A stretch of DNA of 37,896 nucleotides, from assembly GCF_028688295.1 (NCBI RefSeq), contig NZ_JAQTYM010000018.1, forward strand, positions 1-37,896. The letters run 5' to 3'. The DNA is from Sulfuricurvum sp. (GTDB taxonomy: Bacteria > Campylobacterota > Campylobacteria > Campylobacterales > Sulfurimonadaceae). This document shows positions 31,947 to 37,896 of this stretch, in pieces; position 1 is the first letter of the stretch; each line of letters begins with the position of its first letter. Under the pieces are notes generated by a model. It had not been told where the DNA came from. It made no database searches and was given only the letters and a program-made list of their open reading frames with translations. A program made the position numbers and the translations under genes.

Positions 31947-34142
31947 CTATTTGGTATCTAAAGTAATGGAACCGAGCACTTCAAATTTTGCATTTGAGTC
32001 GATTTCGGCATGGGAGAGGGTGACAATATCGAGGCTGAACCGCTCATATATCTCCGCCAGTGGACGACGAAGTTTCGGATCAACGATAACGATGATCGGG
32101 GATATCCCTTTTTGGAGGAGTTCGGTTGCTTTGAGGCTTGTTGCTTGGATAAGTCCGTTGATCTCTCCAACATTGAGGAGAAGTTGTTTTGCTCCATCAC
32201 GCTCTTGTGATTTTTCGAGCATTTTTTGCTCACTCATCGTATCAAAGGTAAGCAGCCGAATCACACCATCAGGGCCAGTGTACTGTTGGGTAATGATACG
32301 TGAGAGTTTTGCACGGACATGTTCGGTGATCGTATCGACACTTTTGGTGTACTCTGCCACATCGGCCATGGTTTCTAAAATGGTGATCATATCTTTAAGA
32401 GGGACTCTTTCGTGTAAGAGAGCTTTGAATACCCGCTGAATCAGACCGATATTCGCTACTTTAAGAAGATCGTCCACCACAACAGGATAATCGTTTTTGA
32501 TTTTCTCGATAAGCGCTTGGGTCTCTTGGCGTGTGAGAAGCTCTTCGGCGTGTCGTTTAACCAGTTCACTCATGTGAGTAGAGATAACGGTAGCCGGATC
32601 GACAACGGTGTAACCATTGATAATTGCATCTTCTTTAATGGCTGGATCGATCCAAAGGGCATCCAGTCCAAATGCCGGTTCTTTGGTCGGTTCTCCTTGA
32701 ATTTCACCCATAACCATTCCACTGTCCATCGCGAGATAGCGATCGGGTTGAATTAATCCATCACCGATATTTACCCCTTTAAGGAGAATTTCATACTGTG
32801 TTGGTTTGAGATGGAGATTATCACGAATACGTACCTGAGGCATTAGAAATCCGAAATCCGAAGCGATTTTACGACGCATTGATCGGATACGCTCCAGTAA
32901 ATCCCCACCCTGTGAACTATCGGCGAGACGTATGAGTTGATAGCCGAGGGTAAGTTCGAGCATTTCAATTTTGAGGATATCTTCGAGTGCCGCTTCTTCT
33001 TCTTTTGCAATTTCATCGTTGGTTTTTTTACGAGGTGCATTTGAGGTACTTTCATCTTTTCCTTTAGTACCACCCGTGCCTGCAGCAGAGCCATTTTTGG
33101 CTATGAGAGGTGCAGAGGTGAGAACAAGATCACCTTTTTCATATTTATAAAGAGCATAACCTAATCCGACGAATACCAGACCGACAAATCCCATAGAGAG
33201 GGTCGGAAGTCCTGGAACGAGAGCAAAAAGAATCATGATAAAGCCGACGATCAGCATGGTACGTGCATTTCCCATAAGCTGATTAATACTTCCTTCAGCG
33301 AAATTTCCGCCGGTATCGCTTGAGCCTCGTGTAATCATAATACCTGTTGCTGTAGAGATAATGAGGGCAGGAATCTGGGAAACCAGGCCATCTCCAATGG
33401 TTAGAATAGTAAAGGTCTGGGCACTCGCTGCGACATCCATATCATATTGAAAAACACCGATTAAAAATCCGCCGATAATATTAATCATAGTAATGATGAT
33501 ACCGGCAACCGCGTCCCCTTTGATAAATTTACTCGAACCGTCCATTGCTCCATAAAAGTTGGCATCTTGCAAAATCTCTGCACGGCGTCGTTTTGCTTCG
33601 GACTCATCGATCAAGCCGCTGTTTAGATCTGCATCGATCGCCATTTGCTTACCGGGCATCGCATCGAGAGTAAAGCGAGCTGCAACTTCGGCGACGCGTC
33701 CCGAACCTTTGGTGATAACCATAAAATTGATTAATACCAAGATACAGAAGACGATAATCCCAATGACCATATTTCCGCCGACAACGAAATTTCCAAAACT
33801 GGTGATAATATCGCTAACCGCATCAGGTCCTTCATGCCCATGGCTTAAAATCATACGTGTCGTAGAGATATTAAGCGAGAGACGAAAGAGGGTGATAACG
33901 AGTAAAAGGGTAGGAAAAGTGGTTAAATCAGTCGGTTTAGGGATATAAAGTGAGATTAATAAAATAAGAACCGATAAAGCAATAACAACGGCGAGGAGTA
34001 AATCGAGCAAGCCACTCGGAAGAGGGACGATAATAATTGCCAAAATAGCCATAACGAAAAAAACGACACTCAGATCACGTGAAGCAAAAATTGCCGATAG
34101 TACGCTTTTAACGTCAGGTGTTTTATTTTTTGCTTTTGCCAA
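31947..34142 (-). CDS. flhA: Flagellar biosynthesis / type III export protein FlhA
   Basis: FlhA is the large export-gate component of the flagellar type III secretion system and binds chaperone-substrate complexes. The protein is 731 aa. Eight membrane helices fill residues about 20-320, with the FHIPEP-family stretches PTLLLVITLFRLSLNIS, KGSGRVAEVAARFTLDAMPGKQMAIDADLNSGLI and DGLVSQIPALIIS. A charged linker of about 60 residues (GTGGTKGKDESTSN, then KKTNDEIAKEEE) leads to the cytoplasmic FlhA-C domain. No other flagellar gene is adjacent, which is normal for Campylobacterota. The Rrf2 gene lies 3 bp upstream and probably shares the transcript. Confidence 0.97.
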   Translation of the reverse strand: MAKAKNKTPDVKSVLSAIFASRDLSVVFFVMAILAIIIVPLPSGLLDLLLAVVIALSVLILLISLYIPKPTDLTTFPTLLLVITLFRLSLNISTTRMILSHGHEGPDAVSDIITSFGNFVVGGNMVIGIIVFCILVLINFMVITKGSGRVAEVAARFTLDAMPGKQMAIDADLNSGLIDESEAKRRRAEILQDANFYGAMDGSSKFIKGDAVAGIIITMINIIGGFLIGVFQYDMDVAASAQTFTILTIGDGLVSQIPALIISTATGIMITRGSSDTGGNFAEGSINQLMGNARTMLIVGFIMILFALVPGLPTLSMGFVGLVFVGLGYALYKYEKGDLVLTSAPLIAKNGSAAGTGGTKGKDESTSNAPRKKTNDEIAKEEEAALEDILKIEMLELTLGYQLIRLADSSQGGDLLERIRSMRRKIASDFGFLMPQVRIRDNLHLKPTQYEILLKGVNIGDGLIQPDRYLAMDSGMVMGEIQGEPTKEPAFGLDALWIDPAIKEDAIINGYTVVDPATVISTHMSELVKRHAEELLTRQETQALIEKIKNDYPVVVDDLLKVANIGLIQRVFKALLHERVPLKDMITILETMADVAEYTKSVDTITEHVRAKLSRIITQQYTGPDGVIRLLTFDTMSEQKMLEKSQERDGAKQLLLNVGEINGLIQATSLKATELLQKGISPIIVIVDPKLRRPLAEIYERFSLDIVTLSHAEIDSNAKFEVLGSITLDTK

Positions 34143-34145
34143 GTA

Positions 34146-34550
34146 TTACTCTTCTAAAATAGCTTCGAGGGTCAGCGTACCTAAAAAAGTGTCTACTTTC
34201 CCTTGTAATCGATTCAAAAATGGCCAAAGACCACAGCTGAGGGCTTTATTGGAGGGACAATCTTCTTGGGATGGTGAACAGCTAAATACCGCAGGACTTT
34301 TCCCCTCTGCTGCTTCCATTACTTCTAAAACTGTAATGTCACGACTGTGGCGAGCCAGTTCAAATCCTCCATTAACTCCTTTGTAAGAGTTGAGAATTCC
34401 CTGACGCGCTAACGATTGAAGGATTTTGGCTAAAAAGCTTTTGGATATATCGAGTTCACGGGAGAGAGTATCTACATCGAGAGGATGACCCGCTTTGGCC
34501 AAAACGATAAGCGATAATAGAGCATATTCGCTGGCACGGGTCATTAACAT
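34146..34550 (-). CDS. Rrf2-family regulator with a three-Cys cluster site
   Basis: This 134-aa regulator has an N-terminal winged helix (ALLSLIVLAKAGHPLDVDTLSRELDISKSFLAKILQSL, then a wing ending KGVNGGFELAR). It also has three cysteines, C91, C98 and C106, spaced as in cluster-binding members such as IscR, NsrR and RsrR. It may therefore sense iron-sulfur status, NO or redox state through a [2Fe-2S] or [4Fe-4S] cluster. AGGAGG sits 7 bp before ATG 34550, which fixes the start. It is divergent from rpsO and just upstream of flhA, a neighbourhood I recall from Campylobacter jejuni. Confidence 0.9.
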   Translation of the reverse strand: MLMTRASEYALLSLIVLAKAGHPLDVDTLSRELDISKSFLAKILQSLARQGILNSYKGVNGGFELARHSRDITVLEVMEAAEGKSPAVFSCSPSQEDCPSNKALSCGLWPFLNRLQGKVDTFLGTLTLEAILEE

Positions 34551-34643
34551 AGCGTATCCTCCTGTAATTGGAAGGTTATTATAGCTAAAAATTATTAGAG
34601 GTGACTTGCGGAAGGATTTAGCACAAAATGGGATTTTTTTCGC

Positions 34644-34649
34644 TATAAT
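34644..34649 (+). promoter_or_regulatory. -10 box of rpsO
   Basis: A perfect TATAAT preceded by a T-run (GGATTTTTTTCGC) lies 61 bp before the rpsO ATG, giving a leader of about 55 nt. In E. coli the rpsO leader binds S15 for autoregulation; no matching pseudoknot was verified here. Confidence 0.7.
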
Positions 34650-34710
34650 TCCGACCCTGCTTGAACGAATTGTCTTTCGAGTAAATTTAACTACCCATCA
34701 GGAGGCTATT

Positions 34711-34986
34711 ATGGCTTTAGATACGGCAAACAAAACAGAAATTATCAAACAATACCAAAGAACTGAAGGTGATACCGGTTCAAGTGAAGTACAAATTGCA
34801 CTTCTTTCAACTCGTATTGCAGCGCTTACTGAGCATTTGAAAACATTCAAAAAAGACCACTCATCACGTCTTGGTCTTTTGAAACTTGTTGGTCAACGTC
34901 GTCGTTTGATGCGTTATTTGAAACGTACAAACCGTGCGGTTTACAACAAATTAGTTACTGATCTCGGAATCCGCGACAATATCTAA
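34711..34986 (+). CDS. rpsO: 30S ribosomal protein S15
   Basis: S15 is a primary binding protein of the 30S subunit that contacts 16S rRNA helices 20-22. The protein is 91 aa, the standard length. Conserved features are [30 protein letters not shown], then [24 protein letters not shown] at the RNA-binding face. The start is ATG 34711 with AGGAGG 8 bp upstream; the longer open frame upstream is leader sequence containing the promoter. It appears to be monocistronic, with TATAAT at 34644 and a hairpin at 34995. Confidence 0.98.
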   Translation: MALDTANKTEIIKQYQRTEGDTGSSEVQIALLSTRIAALTEHLKTFKKDHSSRLGLLKLVGQRRRLMRYLKRTNRAVYNKLVTDLGIRDNI

Positions 34987-34994
34987 TACCTTAC

Positions 34995-35013
34995 TTCCCC
35001 GATTTTCGGGGAA
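34995..35013 (+). terminator. Hairpin terminator after rpsO
   Basis: TTCCCCG (34995-35001) and CGGGGAA (35007-35013) pair around ATTTT, 8 bp after the stop codon. The following ACTCTTCACG has only a weak T-tract. Confidence 0.7.
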
Positions 35014-35062
35014 ACTCTTCACGTCACTAACTTCTCTTTAAATTATAAATTCAAGAAATCAA

Positions 35063-35404
35063 TCAAACATCATGATGATAATGTTCTAATACCCGTTTAT
35101 ACTCTTCATACACTTGTGTAGGTGTTAAGTGAGTTCTGTACATTCGTAGTATTTGTCGTATAAAATCGAGGGGATATTCGATAGTGAGTCCAGAGTTACG
35201 GGCATAAATTTTTGCTAACGTCGCGTACATCCCCTCATAAACCTCAGGTTCTTCAGCTTTTAGACGCTCTAGATTATCTTGGGCTTGGATTAGTTTAGCA
35301 TCGTTGAATTCGCCCCGTTCGTGGATCGTTTTGCGAACTTCGACGTATTCCTTGAGACTTTTGCGGTTGAGGACGTAATCGGTAAAAGTTTCGATGAGTG
35401 ACAT
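35063..35404 (-). CDS. Small helical protein of unknown function
   Basis: This 113-aa protein is soluble and mostly helical (DYVLNRKSLKEYVEVRKTIHE, then AKLIQAQDNLERLKAEEPEVYEGMYATLAKIYA and DFIRQILRMYRTHLTPTQVYEEYKRVLEH). It ends in HYHHDV. AAGGAGAAAATATG provides a strong ribosome binding site at 35404. It lies between rpsO and kdsB on the minus strand and may be cotranscribed with kdsB, 82 bp upstream. I do not recognise a family. Its charged helices suggest a protein-interaction role, but that is speculation. Confidence 0.7.
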   Translation of the reverse strand: MSLIETFTDYVLNRKSLKEYVEVRKTIHERGEFNDAKLIQAQDNLERLKAEEPEVYEGMYATLAKIYARNSGLTIEYPLDFIRQILRMYRTHLTPTQVYEEYKRVLEHYHHDV

Positions 35405-35486
35405 ATTTTCTCCTTGTTTATCCGTGAAACTATTGTACGCTTTGATCGTAGCAATAGTGTAGCACTAATAGAAATAAATAATGTTT

Positions 35487-36206
35487 TTATACCCCGAAAA
35501 TCTTTTTCGCTCTCTCCAAATCTTCCACCGTATCGATCCCAAACCCGCTACTCGCCACTTTAACCATCGAGATTTTTTTGTCGTGATAGAGGGCGCGGAG
35601 CTGTTCGAGTTTTTCGATGTCCTCTAGCGGTGCTTCACCGAGAGCGCAGAAATCGTGGAGCGATTTTTTGGTAAATCCGTAGATTCCGATATGTCCGAAA
35701 TACGACGCTTCCCCGCTACGATCAAACGGGATCGGAGAACGGGAAAAATAAATCGCATTATGATCGATATCGGTAATAACCTTTACGAGATTAGGATCTT
35801 GTGCCGATTCGCTATTGATCGCGTTGTAACAGCTTCCCATGATGAACGGAGCATTCCCAGCTTTGAGGGCATTGAGACGCTCGATTAGGAGCTCGAGCAC
35901 TTCCGTTTCGATAAACGGTTCGTCCGCTTGGACGTTGATGATGAGTTCATCATCAGGTACATCGATGATCTGAGCACACTCGTTGATACGGTCGGTACCG
36001 CTTTTATGCGTCGTAGAGGTGAGACGCGCTTCGACACCGTGAGCGGCGCAGATTTCCAAGATTTTTTCATCGTCACATGCGACAACAACACGATCGATAT
36101 GCTCGACCGCTCTGGCGGTGCGGATCACCATCGGCAAACCGCCGATGTCGGCTAAAACTTTTTCAGGGAAGCGGGTTGAGGCGAGACGGGCAGGGATGAT
36201 AATCAT
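35487..36206 (-). CDS. kdsB: 3-deoxy-manno-octulosonate cytidylyltransferase
   Basis: KdsB activates Kdo with CTP to CMP-Kdo for lipopolysaccharide inner-core synthesis, in the cytoplasm. The protein is 239 aa from ATG 36206. Signature parts are IIIPARLASTRFPEKVLADIGGLPMV at the N-terminus, RVVVACDDEKI, TSTTHKSGTDRI, ELIINVQADEPFI and IGIYGFTKKSL. The frame stays open 78 bp upstream, but those residues match nothing and contain the TATAAT at 36241, so ATG 36206 is preferred. AGG lies 8 bp upstream of that start. It shares its upstream region with the divergent YhcG-type gene. Confidence 0.95.
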   Translation of the reverse strand: MIIIPARLASTRFPEKVLADIGGLPMVIRTARAVEHIDRVVVACDDEKILEICAAHGVEARLTSTTHKSGTDRINECAQIIDVPDDELIINVQADEPFIETEVLELLIERLNALKAGNAPFIMGSCYNAINSESAQDPNLVKVITDIDHNAIYFSRSPIPFDRSGEASYFGHIGIYGFTKKSLHDFCALGEAPLEDIEKLEQLRALYHDKKISMVKVASSGFGIDTVEDLERAKKIFGV

Positions 36207-36228
36207 AGTTAAACCTGATATGAAGTGA

Positions 36229-36234
36229 TATAAT
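36229..36234 (+). promoter_or_regulatory. Extended -10 promoter of the YhcG-type nuclease gene
   Basis: TGA followed by a perfect TATAAT forms an extended -10. The leader to ATG 36299 would be about 58 nt. It faces and overlaps the kdsB promoter on the other strand. Confidence 0.55.
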
Positions 36235-36240
36235 TGTTGA

Positions 36241-36246
36241 ATTATA
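36241..36246 (-). promoter_or_regulatory. -10 box of kdsB
   Basis: TATAAT on the minus strand lies 34 bp before the kdsB ATG. It is only 6 bp from the plus-strand TATAAT at 36229, so the two promoters overlap and could interfere. Confidence 0.55.
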
Positions 36247-36298
36247 TCCCAAAGGGTGAAAGATTGGGTGGTTTGAAGTTGCAAGGTGAGAGTTTAAG

Positions 36299-37336
36299 AT
36301 GAATGATTTAATACAAAATGATGATTTATATCTAAAAATCAAAAATATACTTCAGAGTGCAAGGGATAATGCCTATCGTCATATAAATTTCGTTATGGTT
36401 GAGGCTTATTGGAATATCGGTAAGCAAATCGTAGAGGATGAACAGCGCGGCAAAGATAGAGCTGAATACGGTTCATACCTGATAAAAGAGCTTTCATCGA
36501 GACTTACAAAAGATTTTGGCAAAGGATTTACCCAGCAAAATCTTAGAAATATGAGGCAGTTTTATAACTGTTTTCCAATTCGCTCCACACTGTGTAGCGA
36601 ATTGAGTTGGAGCCATTATCGACTGATTATGAGGGTAGATAACCAACAAGCACGCCTTTGGTATACGGAAGAATCGGCTAAAGCAAACTGGAGCGTACGA
36701 GCACTAGAGAGACAAATCGGAACACTGTATTATGAGCGAATCATCTCTAGTAAAGAAAAACAATCCGTCGTAGCAGAAGCGACAAATAACACCAAAGATT
36801 TACTCCTCACCCCGAAAGACATCATCAAAGACCCCTATATTTTAGAATTTCTAGACCTCAAACAAAACAATGCTTTTTATGAAAGCGATTTAGAATCTGC
36901 CCTCATCGAAAAAATTCAAGAATTTTTACTCGAATTAGGGCGAGGATTTGCGTTTGTGGCACGACAAAAGAGGATCAAAACGGAGACGAGCGATTTTTAT
37001 ATCGACTTGGTTTTTTACAACTATATTTTGAAATGTTTTGTCATTATAGACCTAAAAAGCGGGAAACTGACCCATCAAGATGTCGGGCAGATGGATATGT
37101 ACGTCCGAATGTACAACGATCTGGAAAAAGCCGAAAACGATAACCCGACCATCGGGATCATACTCTGCACCGATAAAGATAACACCGTCGTAAAATACTC
37201 CGTTTTAAATGAAAATGAGAATCTGTTTGTGTCGAAGTATCAGCTCTATTTACCGACGGAAGAAGAGTTGAGGGCGGAGATAGAGAGGGATGTTTTGGAA
37301 TTGGGGTTGAGGAGGGAAGTGATAGATGAAAACTAA
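36299..37336 (+). CDS. DUF1016 / PDDEXK nuclease-domain protein (YhcG type)
   Basis: This 345-aa protein has the DUF1016 N-terminal domain (about 10-150: FVMVEAYWNIGKQIVEDEQRG, then YGSYLIKELSSRLTKDFGKGFTQQNLRNMRQFY). A PD-(D/E)XK nuclease domain follows (about 190-330). The catalytic pattern is visible as DFYIDLVFYN (about 232) followed by FVIIDLKSG (D and K near 251-253). YhcG-type proteins are usually found in variable regions, near type I restriction systems, and are thought to cleave DNA. The start follows an extended -10 promoter; the ribosome binding site is weak. The next ORF begins 11 bp before its stop codon. Confidence 0.9.
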   Translation: MNDLIQNDDLYLKIKNILQSARDNAYRHINFVMVEAYWNIGKQIVEDEQRGKDRAEYGSYLIKELSSRLTKDFGKGFTQQNLRNMRQFYNCFPIRSTLCSELSWSHYRLIMRVDNQQARLWYTEESAKANWSVRALERQIGTLYYERIISSKEKQSVVAEATNNTKDLLLTPKDIIKDPYILEFLDLKQNNAFYESDLESALIEKIQEFLLELGRGFAFVARQKRIKTETSDFYIDLVFYNYILKCFVIIDLKSGKLTHQDVGQMDMYVRMYNDLEKAENDNPTIGIILCTDKDNTVVKYSVLNENENLFVSKYQLYLPTEEELRAEIERDVLELGLRREVIDEN

Positions 37337-37896
37337 ATACAATATCACCGAAAATAGAGAATTAATAATTGAAGCATTTGAATTAGAAAATATGGATGAA
37401 GAGTATAAGTTTTTTTACGATGAAACAAATAATATTAGAAAGTTCAGGTTTAAAGAAGAAGGTGGACTTAATATTCCCGTTGAACAAATAACAAAAGATT
37501 TTGTTTTAGGTGGTGTTGTTCACAAAAAGAATACCGATTCGTTTGATTTGGAAAAACTAAAAAGGGATTTGTTTTTAGATAAAAGTAGTAATGAAATAAA
37601 ATTTAAACATATAGCAAAAGGTGACTTGTTTGACTGCTTAAAGTCAAAAAAATTACAAACTATATTTGATTGGATTTTAGCAAATGATTTAAATATTCAT
37701 TTTTCAAGTTTAAATATTTTGTATTGGTCTATTGTAGATATAATTGATTCTTGCATAACGTATTATCCAAATTTTAGATATGAGGATTTGAATTATTTTA
37801 AAACCGTTTTTTATGAATTAGCAAAAGTTGATTTAGAAATTTTTTTGAAAATATTACATAAATACAAATATCCGAATATACAAAAAAATAAAGCTA
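37326..37896 (+). CDS. Partial AT-rich ORF of unknown function, runs off the window
   Basis: An ATG at 37326, overlapping the nuclease gene by 11 bp, opens a frame with no stop for all 190 codons to the window edge, so the gene is incomplete at its 3' end. The protein has an acidic N-terminal region with YKFFYDETNNIRKF and FVLGGVVHK, a pattern faintly like the acidic motif of DUF3800 (RNase H-like) proteins. That resemblance is from memory and weak. Base composition is very AT-rich compared with the rest of the window, which with the nuclease neighbour suggests an accessory or defence module. GAGGGAAGTGATAG upstream can serve as ribosome binding site. Confidence 0.6.
   Translation, partial: MKTKYNITENRELIIEAFELENMDEEYKFFYDETNNIRKFRFKEEGGLNIPVEQITKDFVLGGVVHKKNTDSFDLEKLKRDLFLDKSSNEIKFKHIAKGDLFDCLKSKKLQTIFDWILANDLNIHFSSLNILYWSIVDIIDSCITYYPNFRYEDLNYFKTVFYELAKVDLEIFLKILHKYKYPNIQKNKA

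Noticed and set aside
32843-33948. Alternative-frame ORFs inside flhA (for example 33559-33948)
   Set aside because: flhA covers this interval with continuous family motifs; the others are shadow frames.
1-37896. CRISPR arrays, insertion sequences, integrases and tRNA genes
   Set aside because: No regularly spaced repeats, transposase or integrase motifs, or cloverleaf with a GTTCGA-type T-loop were seen while reading both strands. Faint or degenerate elements could be missed without a search tool.

Overview
The window looks like a chromosomal segment of a free-living Campylobacterota (epsilonproteobacterial) bacterium, most likely a Sulfuricurvum/Sulfurimonas-type organism. This is inferred from protein style and gene order: flhA, an Rrf2 regulator and rpsO lie together as I recall them in Campylobacter. 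AT-rich TATAAT/TATACT -10 boxes also often occur without a clear -35. No rRNA, tRNA, insertion sequence, prophage or CRISPR array was found.

Layout. (1) 1-7962, + strand: an acetate-use cassette with a 5'-truncated actP-like symporter, a cNMP/CBS/DUF294 nucleotidyltransferase, a DnaQ-type exonuclease and acs. After a terminator come a Na+/phosphate (NptA/PhoU-like) transporter and a small coiled-coil ORF. (2) 7963-9100: small accessory genes, namely a BrnT/BrnA-like toxin-antitoxin pair and an AT-rich membrane ORF preceded by a perfect inverted repeat. (3) 9169-13167, - strand: a very compact five-gene cluster, mnmH (tRNA 2-selenouridine synthase), selD (selenophosphate synthetase), a Tat-signal transglutaminase-like protein, a TusA/YedF-MerT fusion and a MerP-like protein. 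The gene content suggests a selenium acquisition and trafficking system built from mercury-transport parts; I consider it the most interesting protein system here. (4) 13234-22631: mostly housekeeping and signalling genes (YaeQ, a P-loop ATPase, a GAF-PAS-GGDEF-EAL sensor, YebC, an outer-membrane-like protein, a lytic transglycosylase, a HAD phosphatase, a methyltransferase, an RluA-type pseudouridine synthase). (5) 22632-22942: a gene-free stretch that is highly structured. It holds a roughly 153-nt multi-stem RNA candidate, and on the other strand a promoter, hairpin and strong intrinsic terminator that could form a small RNA of about 84 nt. (6) 23602-28353: a TetR regulator with a palindrome over its own -10 box, leading an ABC1/UbiB-like kinase, a DUF4173-like membrane protein and three small ORFs including a VanZ-like protein. 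(7) 28325-36206: RsuA-type pseudouridine synthase, ABC-F ATPase, DHH phosphoesterase, FlhA, Rrf2 regulator, rpsO, a small hypothetical and kdsB. (8) 36299-37896: a DUF1016/PDDEXK (YhcG-type) nuclease gene that overlaps an AT-rich ORF running off the window, possibly the edge of a defence or accessory island.

All functional calls come from reading motifs and recalled family features; no database search was possible. Starts were moved from the longest possible ORF where a better start codon, ribosome binding site or overlap was visible.
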